A stretch of DNA of 64,000 bases, from contig CALXTU010000001.1 of assembly GCA_944391495.1 (NCBI GenBank), positions 123,981 to 187,980 of the forward strand. Direction: 5' to 3'. The DNA comes from an uncultured Alphaproteobacteria bacterium (GTDB lineage Bacteria > Pseudomonadota > Alphaproteobacteria > RF32 > CAG-239). The position numbers were made by a program, and so were the translations under genes. The notes beneath the pieces were generated by a model, which made no database searches, was not told the origin of the DNA, and was given only the letters and a program-made list of their open reading frames with translations. Position 1 is the stretch's first letter; each line of letters opens with the position of its first letter. Positions 43,016 to 52,843 of this stretch are shown here, one piece after another.

Positions 43016-44485
43016 TTAATTTATATAAATTCCCATCGCGCGGAGCTGTTCGTCGGCCGCCTCTTGATCACGTTCGTCGTCATCAGCGTATACGCTCTGG
43101 TTTTCTTCCGGCAGAACCTGCCCGTAAATAACGATTTGCGCCAGAGAAGGGTCTTTGCCGAAAATCCGCGGTGCCCGGTAATAAGAATCAATCGTTACCG
43201 CCGGCAGAGGCTCGGTTATGGTTTCAAAATAGCGGCTGCCGCTGTCAACGGCTATGTTGCCCTCGGGACGGACCTCAACAACATCAAGCGAATGTTGGTT
43301 GGTGCCGTCATTGAAAAATCTTACCCGGCCGTTTATCCCGCCGAAACCGGCCTCCGCGGTAATATCCTCGTTCAGGTTTTCGCTGTGCAACCGGGCCAGC
43401 CGGTCGGCAATGCCGACGGCATCGTAAGCCAGGGTGTAAAGACTGCTGGGATTTTCGTTGAAAACGGCGTAATATTGCCCGGCAAACTGCCCTGCCAACG
43501 GTCTGGACAGGGAAGGATAAAGGCTTTTGTTGATGGCGGCCTCGTTATTCAGCCGGCTTCCTTCCCATACGGACGTTCCCAAAAACTGTACTTGCGGATA
43601 AGCCGCGTCATAATAGGCAAACATCGAAATCGCCGCCGTTAGTTTGGCGCCGTTCTCCGGAATGATAAGCGCATCAAATCCGATATCGCCCAAACCTTCG
43701 CGGGTTGTCAGTTTTTTCAGGGCATATTGCGCCTGGTTGTTTCCGTTGTTTGCCGCCGCCTGCAACCGGCTTTTCAGCCGCGTAACCCGGGAATGCCGCC
43801 GGTCGTAATTGGTCATTTGTTTGACAATTTGCGAAAAATCGGACGAACCCGGCGGATAAAAGCCGATTACCGTAACGTCAACCCCGTTTTTCTGCGCCGA
43901 TTTAACCGCAGCTCTGGCCACTGCGCCGCCGGTGCCGTTATCCGGAAGCAGCAGCGCAAATCTTTTGCGTCCCTGTTGTGCGGCATAGGTCATAATCCGG
44001 TCAACCTGCTCGTCAATCAGCAGTCCGAGAGTATAAATCGTCGGTTGCAAAACCTCCTGTGCTGTAGAAAAGGCGATAACCGGAACACCGCGATAAATCG
44101 TTTCGTTGGTAACGGCCTGAACCTCAAGGCTTTTTAATGGACCGATAATCAGATCGGAGCGTTGGTTTATGGCGTTTTCAATGGCAATTCTGGCACCGGC
44201 GGGCGTACTTTGAGTGTCATAATATTGCAAAACCAAATTGGGATTATTTATATTGTTTAACGCTATCATTGAGGCATTTTTTAGCCCTTGGCCGTATTTG
44301 GCATCGCCGCCGGTCAACGGCAATAACATTCCGACACGAAAACTTTCGCTTGTCGAAATGCCGATTTCGGCAATATCGGTATTATAACTGTCGGCGCCGC
44401 CCTCGTCTTTGATGCCGCTGGTGGAGCCGCAGGCGCTGAGGCATAAGCAGACAACGGCAAAATAAAGTTTTTTTAACACTTGCAT
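43016..44485 (-). CDS. LpoA-like penicillin-binding protein activator (lipoprotein)
   Basis: A 489-residue outer-membrane lipoprotein candidate: the signal peptide ends LSAC with a lipobox. The mature protein has a type I periplasmic-binding fold (about 50-410) with FRVGMLLPLTGGDAKYGQGL and GLLIDEQVDRIMTYAAQQGR. LpoA activates PBP1a; the class A PBP in this window is a possible partner. The divergent rsmI and yraN neighbours match the conserved yraL-yraM-yraN set, which supports the call. Confidence 0.85.
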   Translation of the reverse strand: MQVLKKLYFAVVCLCLSACGSTSGIKDEGGADSYNTDIAEIGISTSESFRVGMLLPLTGGDAKYGQGLKNASMIALNNINNPNLVLQYYDTQSTPAGARIAIENAINQRSDLIIGPLKSLEVQAVTNETIYRGVPVIAFSTAQEVLQPTIYTLGLLIDEQVDRIMTYAAQQGRKRFALLLPDNGTGGAVARAAVKSAQKNGVDVTVIGFYPPGSSDFSQIVKQMTNYDRRHSRVTRLKSRLQAAANNGNNQAQYALKKLTTREGLGDIGFDALIIPENGAKLTAAISMFAYYDAAYPQVQFLGTSVWEGSRLNNEAAINKSLYPSLSRPLAGQFAGQYYAVFNENPSSLYTLAYDAVGIADRLARLHSENLNEDITAEAGFGGINGRVRFFNDGTNQHSLDVVEVRPEGNIAVDSGSRYFETITEPLPAVTIDSYYRAPRIFGKDPSLAQIVIYGQVLPEENQSVYADDDERDQEAADEQLRAMGIYIN

Positions 44486-44558
44486 TTTATCCCAAAATAG
44501 AAAACAATCTTGTATCTAGTTTTAGTTTAAAAATTCCGTATTGTAAAGAGAGGTCTTG

Positions 44559-45392
44559 ATGAAAAACGGCATTTATCTTGTCGCCACGCCAATCGGCAAT
44601 ATCGGCGATATCACGCTGCGGGCGCTTGAGGTTTTAAAAAATGCTGCTGTCATCGCTTGTGAAGACACCAGAGTAACTAAAAAGCTATTCTCTCTTTTGG
44701 GGCTGTCAAGCCATGATAAAACTTTTGTCGTGATGCATGACCATAATGAGGGTGAAACCGCGCAAAAGATTATTGACCTAGCTTCTTCCGGCAATATTGT
44801 CGCTTATGTTTCCGACGCCGGGTCGCCGCTTATATCAGATCCCGGCTACAAACTGGCACATCTCTGCCGGGAACAAAATGTTTATCTGACAACAATCCCC
44901 GGTTCTTGCGCCGCCATCTGCGGGCTGCAGCTGTCCGGGTTGCCGACGGACAAATTTTTGTTTGCCGGTTTTATTCCCAACAAAGATAAAGCCCGCCGCG
45001 AAGCACTGGAAAAATATAAAGACGTTGCCGCAACACTGATTTTTTACGAAACCGCCAACCGTCTGCTTAAAACTCTGACAGCGGCGGAAGAGATTTTTGC
45101 CGGAAGGGAATTGTCCGTTGCCCGCGAAATAACCAAACTTTATGAAGAATGCCGCAGCGGAACCGCTGCGCAGTTGATTGAATACTATACCGCCAACCCG
45201 CCCAAAGGCGAAATTGTCCTGATGGTTGCGCCGCCTTCGGCCGATACTTTTCTTGTCGATTACCGGGAAGAACTTGCTGCCGCCATGCGCAACGCCAGCC
45301 TGAAAACGGCGGTCAAAGACATTGCCGGTAAATACGGCCTGAATAAGAACGAAGTTTATCAAACGGCTCTGGAGCTTAAAAATGAGCTTTGA
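44559..45392 (+). CDS. rsmI: 16S rRNA 2'-O-ribose C1402 methyltransferase
   Basis: A 277-residue SAM-dependent tetrapyrrole-methylase-fold enzyme. Motifs: YLVATPIGNIGDITLRAL, CEDTRVTKKL, SDAGSPLISDPGYKL and the C-terminal KGEIVLMV. The ATG at 44559 is preferred over the TTG at 44556 because GAGAGG sits 6 nt before it. Overlaps yraN by 11 nt and is divergent from the LpoA-like gene. Confidence 0.95.
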   Translation: MKNGIYLVATPIGNIGDITLRALEVLKNAAVIACEDTRVTKKLFSLLGLSSHDKTFVVMHDHNEGETAQKIIDLASSGNIVAYVSDAGSPLISDPGYKLAHLCREQNVYLTTIPGSCAAICGLQLSGLPTDKFLFAGFIPNKDKARREALEKYKDVAATLIFYETANRLLKTLTAAEEIFAGRELSVAREITKLYEECRSGTAAQLIEYYTANPPKGEIVLMVAPPSADTFLVDYREELAAAMRNASLKTAVKDIAGKYGLNKNEVYQTALELKNEL

Positions 45393-45732
45393 ACTGAGCG
45401 GTAAAACGGCCGAATTCATAGCGCTGCAGTATTTACGGCTTAAGGGATATGTTCTTGTCGCCCGCAATTATGTTACCGGCCGCGGTACCGGCGCCGGCGA
45501 GGTTGACCTGATTATCAAAAATCAAACGGACATCGTTTTTGTTGAGGTTAAAAAACGCAAGAATCTTGAAACGGCGGCCTATGCAATTCTTCCCCGCCAG
45601 CAGGAACGAATTCGTCGCGCTGCCGAGGTCTTTTTGGCGCATCATCGGGAATATGCCTCTTTTAATGTTCGTTTTGATGTTTTTTTATTACAAACGCCGT
45701 TCAAATTTGAACATATCGAAAACGCTTTTTAA
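45382..45732 (+). CDS. YraN family endonuclease-fold protein (UPF0102)
   Basis: A 116-residue protein with the family's nuclease-like core: FIALQYLRLKGYVLVARNY, GAGEVDLIIKN and IVFVEVKKRK, the D-x(n)-ExK arrangement of the restriction-endonuclease fold. Activity is not established for most members. It overlaps rsmI and ends on the convergent rlmN stop (4-bp overlap). Confidence 0.93.
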   Translation: MSFELSGKTAEFIALQYLRLKGYVLVARNYVTGRGTGAGEVDLIIKNQTDIVFVEVKKRKNLETAAYAILPRQQERIRRAAEVFLAHHREYASFNVRFDVFLLQTPFKFEHIENAF

Positions 45733-46802
45733 GCTTTGGCACTTTCTTCCTGTTTTTTTGATTTAAGCTGACCACAAGCCGCCAGAATATCCTGCCCGCG
45801 GGCCACGCGTATCGGCGCCTCATATCCGGCCGCTTCCAAAAGCCTTGAAAAAGCATGGACTTTATTGTTGGAGCTTGGCACAAAATCGCATCCCGGCCAC
45901 GGATTAAACGGAATCAGGTTAAACTTGGCGCCGAGATTGTATTTTTTCATCAGGGCAATGAGTTCTTTGGCATCTTCCGGCGTATCGTTAAAGTCTTTGA
46001 GCATCAGATATTCAAAAGTAATCATCCGGCTCATTCCCATGATATCCTGATATTTTTGGCAGGCTTCCAAAACGCGTTCTATCGGATAGCGGTTGTTTAT
46101 GGGCATAATCTGCGAGCGTTTTTCGTTATTCGGCGCATGCAGGCTGATTGCCAGTTTAACGCCGAGTTCCGCCGCCACGGCCTCAATATTCGGCACAATG
46201 CCGGAAGTCGACAACGTGATACGTCTTTTGGAAATGGCGATACCGTCGCCGTCGGACAAAATTTTAAGCGCTTTGAAGGTTTCTTCTTTATTATGCAGCG
46301 GTTCGCCCATACCCATCACCACGATATTGGAAAGATAACGGGTTTCGTTGGTGGGCGAAGGCCATTCGCCGTAACTATCGCGCGCCACCATAAATTGGGC
46401 GACGATTTCCCCGGCGGTCAGATTGCGGGTAATTTTCTGACTTCCGGTATGGCAGAATTTGCAGCCGACCGCACAACCCACCTGGGTTGAAATACACACC
46501 GCGCCGCGGTCTTCTTCGGGAATATAGACCGTTTCGATTCGCTGACCGTCATCAAACTCCAGCAGCCATTTGCGGGTTTTGTCTTTGGACAGTTGCTCGG
46601 CAACGATCTTCGGCCGCCGCAGGGTATAGTTTTCTTTTAATTTGGCGCGCAGGTCTTTTGACAAATTGCTCATTTTGTCAAAGTCGCTTTCACCCCTGAA
46701 ATAAATCCACTGCCACAACTGTTTGACTCTGAATGGTTTCTCGCCGAGGGCGGAAAGTTCGGCGGCAAGTTCTTCTTTTGACAACCCAATCAGATTTTTC
46801 AT
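45729..46802 (-). CDS. rlmN: 23S rRNA A2503 / tRNA A37 C2-methyltransferase
   Basis: A 357-residue radical-SAM methyltransferase. The Fe-S motif CxxxCxxC is in GCAVGCKFCHTG; a second essential Cys lies near the C-terminus. Other stretches: MGMGEPLHNKEE and LAISLHAPNN. The start is the ATG at 46802, which overlaps the stop of the preceding gene (TAATG); a GTG three codons earlier is possible but less likely. Confidence 0.95.
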   Translation of the reverse strand: MKNLIGLSKEELAAELSALGEKPFRVKQLWQWIYFRGESDFDKMSNLSKDLRAKLKENYTLRRPKIVAEQLSKDKTRKWLLEFDDGQRIETVYIPEEDRGAVCISTQVGCAVGCKFCHTGSQKITRNLTAGEIVAQFMVARDSYGEWPSPTNETRYLSNIVVMGMGEPLHNKEETFKALKILSDGDGIAISKRRITLSTSGIVPNIEAVAAELGVKLAISLHAPNNEKRSQIMPINNRYPIERVLEACQKYQDIMGMSRMITFEYLMLKDFNDTPEDAKELIALMKKYNLGAKFNLIPFNPWPGCDFVPSSNNKVHAFSRLLEAAGYEAPIRVARGQDILAACGQLKSKKQEESAKA

Positions 46803-47305
46803 TATTTGCACTTGTTGGAAATTGCTTTATAGGCTGAAGTAAAGCCCGTCAGCGAATACGTGTCTTTGGTTTTGGTGCCGCGTGACGAAACACCGTCCAC
46901 AATCATGCGGCTGCCGCGTTTCATTGCCGCAACGATATCTTTGTCGTCTTTGTCTTTCATGGCCCAGGCCTTGTCGCCGTCGGTAAATAAATAAAAAGTT
47001 TTGGCGCCGATTTTTAATTCGACCTGAGCATTCTTTTTATAGGTATATCCGGCGTTAATATTGACAACATCATAACTTTTTTCGTTCGGGCGGTGGGTTA
47101 CAACGACAAAAATATCGCCGCGTTTGCTGTATTTTCCCTCGTCTTTTTTCGGTGTTGAAGCCATATAGCATACCGGACCGGCGTTGTCGCGGTAATAATA
47201 GGCAATCCAGTCGCCGTATTCTCCGAGTATCTGCGGTGTGGCGGCCGCAGCGATACCAACGTATCCGAACAATGTCAAAAAACTCAAAAACAAATATTTT
47301 TTCAT
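46802..47305 (-). CDS. invasion-associated locus B (IalB) family protein
   Basis: A 167-residue exported protein: signal peptide (about 1-22) and a mature domain with GDWIAYYYRDNAGPVCYMAS and FVVVTHRPNEK. This pattern matches the IalB family, which is common next to rlmN in Alphaproteobacteria; its molecular function is unclear. Two Cys in the mature protein may form a disulfide. Translation of rlmN begins on its stop codon. Confidence 0.85.
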   Translation of the reverse strand: MKKYLFLSFLTLFGYVGIAAAATPQILGEYGDWIAYYYRDNAGPVCYMASTPKKDEGKYSKRGDIFVVVTHRPNEKSYDVVNINAGYTYKKNAQVELKIGAKTFYLFTDGDKAWAMKDKDDKDIVAAMKRGSRMIVDGVSSRGTKTKDTYSLTGFTSAYKAISNKCK

Positions 47306-47404
47306 TCTGATATACTCACAATTACGGTTAATTTTAAAATAATTATAATTGCAAAATATATAAAAACTGTTAATTTCAGAAAAAATTATTCAACAAGAGG
47401 TTCA

Positions 47405-48640
47405 ATGATACGCGACAATTATCTTGATGTATCCAAGCTGACGACCAGCCCGCAGGTTATGGCATTGTTTCAGTTGTTTGCCCGCCATGGCGGTGTTCTG
47501 CGGTTTGTCGGCGGTGCGGTACGCGATGCCTTGAAAAATATTAAAGGCTCGGATCTTGATCTGGCGACGGATCTGAGTCCCGATGAAATTGCCGAGGCCT
47601 GTGCCGACGAGGGCATCAAAACCGTTCCTCTGGGAATCAAACAGGGTACTATCGGCGTTGTGATAGACGACATTTTGCTTCAGGTCAGTTCTTTGTATAA
47701 ATATATCCTGAAAAAAGACGGTTCGGCAGAAATTGAATTCACCGACAACTGGGAGGAAGATGCCTCCCGCCGCGACCTGACCATCAACGCGGTTTACGCC
47801 GACGAGCAAGGTAATGTTTTTGACTATTACAACGGTATTGAAGATCTTGAAAAAGGGTGCGTCCGTTTTATCGGTTCGGCTGACCACCGCATTAAAGAAG
47901 ATTATGTCCGTATTCTGCGTTACTTTCGTTTTTATTCGCTGTTCGGTGTCGGCAAACCGGATGTTAAAGCTCTGACGGCCTGCCGGGAAAACTGCGAAGG
48001 CTTGAAAAAGGTTCCGATGGAACGCATCCGCGACGAGCTTTTTAAACTGGTTCAAACGCCGAATGCTCCGCAAATTTTCCGGCTGATGCAGGAAAACGGT
48101 ATTTTGAGCTATATTATGCCTGATGCCGGATATATTGATGATTCGGCGTTTTTGAACAGTGCTCTTGCCGGGCGTATAATTGACAACGCCGCATTGATTA
48201 AATTATTTGTTCTGTACCGTCCCGACCAGGCTCTGGCCGAAAATCTGGCCGTGCGTCTGAAATTCAGCCGTCGCGAAAAACAGCTTTTTACCCTTTTGGC
48301 AAAAGAAACCTTAATGCTGAGCGAGTTGTTAAACCGCAAAAAGCAGATGAAAATAATCTATCGTCACGATAAAGAATTTTATCGGGCATCTCTGCTGACC
48401 GCTGCGGCACGGGAGCATAAAATACCCGAAGATTTCTGGCTTTTTTACGATGAAACGGAATCTTTGCCGGAAATTGTCTTCCCTCTTTCCGGCAAAGATA
48501 TCATTGACAGCGGATTGACTGATGCGACACGTGTCGGCCGTGTTTTAAAAGAACTGGAAAAAATCTGGATTGATTCTGATTTTGATTTAACCAAAGATCA
48601 GCTTTTGGTGCAGATGGATAATCTGAAAAACGTCATTTAA
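47405..48640 (+). CDS. cca: CCA tRNA nucleotidyltransferase / poly(A) polymerase family
   Basis: A 411-residue class II nucleotidyltransferase. The catalytic G-[SG]-x-[DE]-x-[DE] motif is KGSDLDLATD after FVGGAVRDAL; then RRDLTINAVYAD, and the tRNA-binding head with RILRYFRFYSLFG. It adds or repairs CCA ends. The distinction from a poly(A) polymerase is not certain by sequence alone. It is followed by a hairpin with T run. Confidence 0.93.
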   Translation: MIRDNYLDVSKLTTSPQVMALFQLFARHGGVLRFVGGAVRDALKNIKGSDLDLATDLSPDEIAEACADEGIKTVPLGIKQGTIGVVIDDILLQVSSLYKYILKKDGSAEIEFTDNWEEDASRRDLTINAVYADEQGNVFDYYNGIEDLEKGCVRFIGSADHRIKEDYVRILRYFRFYSLFGVGKPDVKALTACRENCEGLKKVPMERIRDELFKLVQTPNAPQIFRLMQENGILSYIMPDAGYIDDSAFLNSALAGRIIDNAALIKLFVLYRPDQALAENLAVRLKFSRREKQLFTLLAKETLMLSELLNRKKQMKIIYRHDKEFYRASLLTAAAREHKIPEDFWLFYDETESLPEIVFPLSGKDIIDSGLTDATRVGRVLKELEKIWIDSDFDLTKDQLLVQMDNLKNVI

Positions 48641-48646
48641 TTAAAT

Positions 48647-48678
48647 CAGCCCCGTTTGCGGCGGGACTGAAGTTTTTA
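48647..48678. terminator. terminator after cca
   Basis: TCAGCCCCG and CGGGACTGA form an imperfect 9-bp stem (one C-A mismatch) followed by AGTTTTTATT. It sits between convergent genes. Confidence 0.6.
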
Positions 48679-49383
48679 TTCGACACTTTCAATCAGGCGA
48701 TCCAAATCGCTGCGTTCGGATTGATGATAGCCTGTAATTTCTTCTTTGAGCTGCTTGCTCTTGTCTTTAACCGCCTTTTTTATCCGCGGTTGCGCCAGTT
48801 TTTCAAACAGTTCAACCGCCTCGTCTTTTTCGGCCGGTTTTTCGTTTTCCTCAGTTTCTTCATCTTCTTCCGCGCTCAGGGATTTGGTTTTTTCTTTAAT
48901 CAAATCCAGTGTTTCCTGCGGAATCATCTCCTCAAGCGGCTTGGCAAAAGAACCGGCCAGCTGATAGTACTTTGATTCGGTCAAAACTTCCGCCTGTTTA
49001 TCTTCGGGGATAATCCAGCTGACCATAATGTTAAACAAAACAACCAGCAAAAATGCCCGCATAACGCCGAAAAACAACCCCAGCAGGCGGTCAAGTCCGT
49101 TGAGTTTGCTGGTACGGATTTTGCCGATAACCTGACTGGTTGAATAAATCCAGATAACAAAAAACAAAACAAAAATCATCAGGGCGGTTAAGATTCCGGC
49201 CAAAATACCGCTGGCGACAAACTTTTTGGTAAACGGCAGGCATACCGGCAGCAAATAAATAATGGCCATGGTTGCCAAAACCCAGCCGACAATGGATAAA
49301 ACCTCTTTGACCAAGCCGCGGTTAAGGGCGATTAATGCCGAGATGGCCACAATGATTAAAATAATGACATCCAAATTATTCAA
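48676..49383 (-). CDS. cvpA: CvpA family membrane protein
   Basis: A 235-residue protein with four predicted helices in the N-terminal two-thirds (LDVIILIIVAISALIALNRG, then VLATMAIIYLLPVCLPF and others). The C-terminus is cytosolic and acidic with a coiled-coil look. The family is required for colicin V production and envelope functions. In Alphaproteobacteria it follows radA, as here. Confidence 0.9.
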   Translation of the reverse strand: MNNLDVIILIIVAISALIALNRGLVKEVLSIVGWVLATMAIIYLLPVCLPFTKKFVASGILAGILTALMIFVLFFVIWIYSTSQVIGKIRTSKLNGLDRLLGLFFGVMRAFLLVVLFNIMVSWIIPEDKQAEVLTESKYYQLAGSFAKPLEEMIPQETLDLIKEKTKSLSAEEDEETEENEKPAEKDEAVELFEKLAQPRIKKAVKDKSKQLKEEITGYHQSERSDLDRLIESVE

Positions 49384-49404
49384 CTGATATTCCCTCGCCG
49401 TTTT

Positions 49405-50784
49405 TTAGTTAAACAAATTTATCAATCTTTGGACATTGCCGATCTCGTGCAAATCCATATCAACCGAAAACTTTTTGTCGGTTGAGCGCCCCTGCGGAAT
49501 AATCGCACTGTGAAAACCAAGCTTTTTGGCCTCTTTCAGCCGCAAAGACGGTTGCGCTACCGCCCGGATTTCACCGGACAGGCCGATTTCGCCAAAAATA
49601 ACCATATCCGCAGGCAGAGGCTTGTTGGTCAGCGAAGAGATGACCGCCAAAGCAACCGCCAGATCAGCCGCCGGTTCAGAAATACGCAATCCGCCGGCAA
49701 TGTTCAAATAAACATCCTGTGAGCTTAAATTCATACCACAGCGCGCTTCCAAAACCGCCAAAACCATCGCTAACCGGTTGGAATCCCAGCCGACAACCGC
49801 CCTTTTGGGACTGGAATAGCCGGTCGGACTGACCAGAGCCTGAATTTCTACCAAAACAGGTCTTGATCCCTCAACGCCGGCAAAAACACAAGAACCGGAA
49901 ATATTGCCCTGACGTTCAGCCAAAAACAATGCCGACGGGTTGGCAACCTCTACCAGGCCTTTGTCCTGCATCTCAAAAACGCCGATTTCGTCCGTGGCGC
50001 CGTAGCGGTTTTTAACCGCACGCAAAATACGGAAATGATGCCCTCTTTCGCCTTCAAAATAAAGCACGGTATCAACCATGTGCTCCAAAACCCGCGGGCC
50101 GGCTATTTCGCCCTGTTTGGTGACGTGGCCGACCAGAAACAGGGTAAACCCTTTGCGCTTGGCCAGTTTTATCAGCTCATAACTGCAGGCTCTGACCTGA
50201 GTGACGCTGCCCGGGGTTGAATCGACCTCGTCCAAATACATGGTTTGTATGGAATCGATAATGACCATCGCGGCATTTGATTTTTCCAGGGTGGCGATAA
50301 TGTCTTTGATTTCGGTCGAAGACGCCAGATTAACCGGTGTTTTTTCAAGTCCCAGACGTCGGGCGCGAATACGAACCTGACCGATGGCCTCTTCTCCCGA
50401 AATGTAATAAACTTCCGGCCGGGTCGGTAAATCGGCAACTTTGGCACAAGCCTGTAACAGCAGAGTTGATTTGCCGATGCCCGGATCGCCGCCGACCAAA
50501 ATGACCGAACCGGCAACCAAACCACCGCCACAGACACGGTCAAGCTCGCCAATACCGGTCGAAAGGCGATCAAGCTGTTCTTCAGCGCCGCTCAACGGCA
50601 CAAACTCAATCTCTTTACCCTTGGATTTGCGCGGATTAAAATTGGAGAATCCACCGCCGCCGACAACTTCTTCAACAATGGTGTTCCACTCGCCGCAGGC
50701 GTCGCATTTGCCCTGCCATTTCGGATAAACCGCGCCGCAGTCCTGACAAACATATTGTTTCAGTTCTTTTTTGGCCAAAATCAA
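49405..50784 (-). CDS. radA: DNA repair protein RadA
   Basis: A 459-residue RecA-like helicase for branch migration. It has an N-terminal four-Cys zinc finger (CQDCG...CDACG), Walker A GGDPGIGKSTLLLQA, the RadA motif KNRYGATDE, and a C-terminal Lon-like domain. The start overlaps the stop of the MlaF gene by 4 nt. Confidence 0.96.
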   Translation of the reverse strand: MILAKKELKQYVCQDCGAVYPKWQGKCDACGEWNTIVEEVVGGGGFSNFNPRKSKGKEIEFVPLSGAEEQLDRLSTGIGELDRVCGGGLVAGSVILVGGDPGIGKSTLLLQACAKVADLPTRPEVYYISGEEAIGQVRIRARRLGLEKTPVNLASSTEIKDIIATLEKSNAAMVIIDSIQTMYLDEVDSTPGSVTQVRACSYELIKLAKRKGFTLFLVGHVTKQGEIAGPRVLEHMVDTVLYFEGERGHHFRILRAVKNRYGATDEIGVFEMQDKGLVEVANPSALFLAERQGNISGSCVFAGVEGSRPVLVEIQALVSPTGYSSPKRAVVGWDSNRLAMVLAVLEARCGMNLSSQDVYLNIAGGLRISEPAADLAVALAVISSLTNKPLPADMVIFGEIGLSGEIRAVAQPSLRLKEAKKLGFHSAIIPQGRSTDKKFSVDMDLHEIGNVQRLINLFN

Positions 50785-51545
50785 ACCCCCATTTTTATCG
50801 GCCCCTGTGAACGACCGTTGATGAACTGGACGACATACGGATTTTCGGTTTCGTCCATCTCTTTAACCGTTCCCTGCCAGATGATTTCTCCTTTGTACAG
50901 CATGGCCACGCGGTCGGCTATTTTGCGTACCGAGGCCATATCATGCGTAATGGTCAGAGCCGTGGCGCCCAGACCTTTGACGGATTCGACAATTAAGTCG
51001 TTAATGACGTCGGCCATAATCGGATCAAGCCCGGTGGTCGGTTCGTCAAAAAAGATTATTTCCGGTTTGGATATGATGGCCCGCGCCAGACCGACGCGTT
51101 TTTGCATACCGCCGGACAACTCCGCCGGCTCAAGGTCGGCAACCTCGGGGTCAAGCCCTACCGAACGCAAAACCCGCACAGCCTCGTTTTTAGCATCGGT
51201 CTTATTGCAACCCTTGTTTTCCAGCAAGTCAAAAGCAACGTTTTCCCAAACGCTTAAACTGTCAAACAAGGCGCCGCCCTGAAATAACATTCCCATCTTT
51301 GCGTGAAGAGCCTCTTTGCCTTCTTCGTCTATGCCGACAACCTCCTGACCGTCAACCAAAATAGAACCTTCTTCCGGTGTCAAAAGCCCCTGAATACACT
51401 TGATCAAAACTGACTTTCCGGTACCGGAACCGCCGATGACAACCAGAGACTCACCTTTGTGAACATCCAGATTCAACCCGCGCAAAACAGCTTTTTTGCC
51501 GAAAGATTTGTTAACGTTTCTGAGTTTTATTTTTATTTCTGACAT
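50781..51545 (-). CDS. mlaF: MlaF-like ABC ATPase (phospholipid transport)
   Basis: A 254-residue ABC ATPase. Walker A is GGSGTGKSVLIKC, the signature AELSGGMQKRVGLARA and Walker B IIFFDEPTTGLDP. MlaF powers the MlaFEDB complex that moves phospholipids between membranes. The permease MlaE is directly upstream, 13 bp away. No mlaD substrate-binding gene adjoins in this window. Confidence 0.93.
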   Translation of the reverse strand: MSEIKIKLRNVNKSFGKKAVLRGLNLDVHKGESLVVIGGSGTGKSVLIKCIQGLLTPEEGSILVDGQEVVGIDEEGKEALHAKMGMLFQGGALFDSLSVWENVAFDLLENKGCNKTDAKNEAVRVLRSVGLDPEVADLEPAELSGGMQKRVGLARAIISKPEIIFFDEPTTGLDPIMADVINDLIVESVKGLGATALTITHDMASVRKIADRVAMLYKGEIIWQGTVKEMDETENPYVVQFINGRSQGPIKMGV

Positions 51546-51558
51546 TGACTGTTAATCC

Positions 51559-52353
51559 TTATCTTGAAAAGAACAGTTCGGTAACGATATAGTTGAAAAT
51601 CAAAATCAAAATTGAAGACGAAACAACGGCATTAGTTGTCGCCTCGCCGACACCCTGCGCACCGCCTTTTGATTTGTAGCCGTTATAGCAGCCCATCAAT
51701 GAAATGATAAAGCCAAAAACTGCCGCTTTGACCACGCCGGTGGTAATATCCAGCGCCTGCAGCTCGTCCAAAGTGGCGTTAATGTAGTTGGCCGGGTTGA
51801 AACCAAGCTTATAAACACCGACAACATACCCGCCGAAAATACCGATAACATCGCCAATCAAAACCAGCAGCGGCATTACCACCAAACCGGCCCAAATCCG
51901 CGGTGCAACCAAGTATTTTAACGGGTTTGTCGACAATGTGGTCAGGGCGTCAATCTGCTCGGTTACCCGCATGGTTCCGATTTCGGCCGCCATTGCCGCA
52001 CCGATACGCCCGGCAACCATCAAGGCCGATAAAACCGGTGCCAATTCACGGGTTACCGAAATCAAAACAACGCTGGCCACCATGCTTTCGGCACCAACCG
52101 ACGCAAACCCGGAATAACTCTGTAAAGCAATAACCATACCGGCAAAAATAGTCGTGAGACCGACAACCGGCAGCGAGTAGAATCCCATATCTATAACCTG
52201 GCGCAAGAAATTGCGGCCGTAAAACGGCGGCGTCACGCAGTTGTAAACAGACTGAATAATAAAACTGAACAGCTCGCCGACTTTAAAAACAAAGCTGACC
52301 AGAGGCTTGCCCTGCCGGCGCAAAAATTTTTCGATTTTACGAACAAACAACAT
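51559..52353 (-). CDS. mlaE: MlaE-like ABC permease
   Basis: A 264-residue inner-membrane permease with about five helices. Family stretches: SYSGFASVGAESMVASVVLI, TRELAPVLSALMVAGRIGAAM, AEIGTMRVTEQIDAL and ISLMGCYNGYKSKGGAQGVG. It pairs with the ATPase gene just downstream. Confidence 0.93.
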   Translation of the reverse strand: MLFVRKIEKFLRRQGKPLVSFVFKVGELFSFIIQSVYNCVTPPFYGRNFLRQVIDMGFYSLPVVGLTTIFAGMVIALQSYSGFASVGAESMVASVVLISVTRELAPVLSALMVAGRIGAAMAAEIGTMRVTEQIDALTTLSTNPLKYLVAPRIWAGLVVMPLLVLIGDVIGIFGGYVVGVYKLGFNPANYINATLDELQALDITTGVVKAAVFGFIISLMGCYNGYKSKGGAQGVGEATTNAVVSSSILILIFNYIVTELFFSR

Positions 52354-52435
52354 GTTAATATCCTGAGTTAAAATTAAAAATCTGGCAGTATTTTAATGCC
52401 AAGATTGCAATTAATCAACCGTCATTTGTAAATCC

Positions 52436-52843
52436 TCACAGCAAACTTATTGCCGCCAAAACTTTGGCCGACGCCGAAGTTTCAAAAGGATTCAGACTTA
52501 TTTGCGGCAGACTGACACCGGCAATCTCGTAAAAAGATTTTTCCGGCAGTCTTTCAAGCGGCGCCGTTGTCAGGTTTACGACCAAATTTACCTCAACGGA
52601 ATCCTGCGGCGGCAGGCTGATGATACCAACTCCCCTCACCTCAAGAAGTCCTTTGAGAATATCCGGCGCCGCGGCAATAACCTTATCATTCGTTATCTTT
52701 ATATCGACACGATCATCAGCTACCAGCTTTGCACCAAAAGACGTTATCATCCGCAGCGACAAATCCGACTTTCCGGCACCGGAAGCCCCCAAAAAAAGGA
52801 TACCCCGGCCGTCAAGACTGATACAAGAAGCATGAATATTCAT
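52436..52843 (-). CDS. hprK: short HPr kinase/phosphorylase
   Basis: A 135-residue protein: the short alphaproteobacterial form of HprK, which keeps only the catalytic domain. The P-loop is FLGASGAGKSDLSLRM, followed by VADDRV and GLLEVRGVGII, the HprK signature. It phosphorylates a regulatory Ser on HPr, encoded at 26.1 kb. It overlaps tsaE by 4 nt. Confidence 0.92.
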   Translation of the reverse strand: MNIHASCISLDGRGILFLGASGAGKSDLSLRMITSFGAKLVADDRVDIKITNDKVIAAAPDILKGLLEVRGVGIISLPPQDSVEVNLVVNLTTAPLERLPEKSFYEIAGVSLPQISLNPFETSASAKVLAAISLL

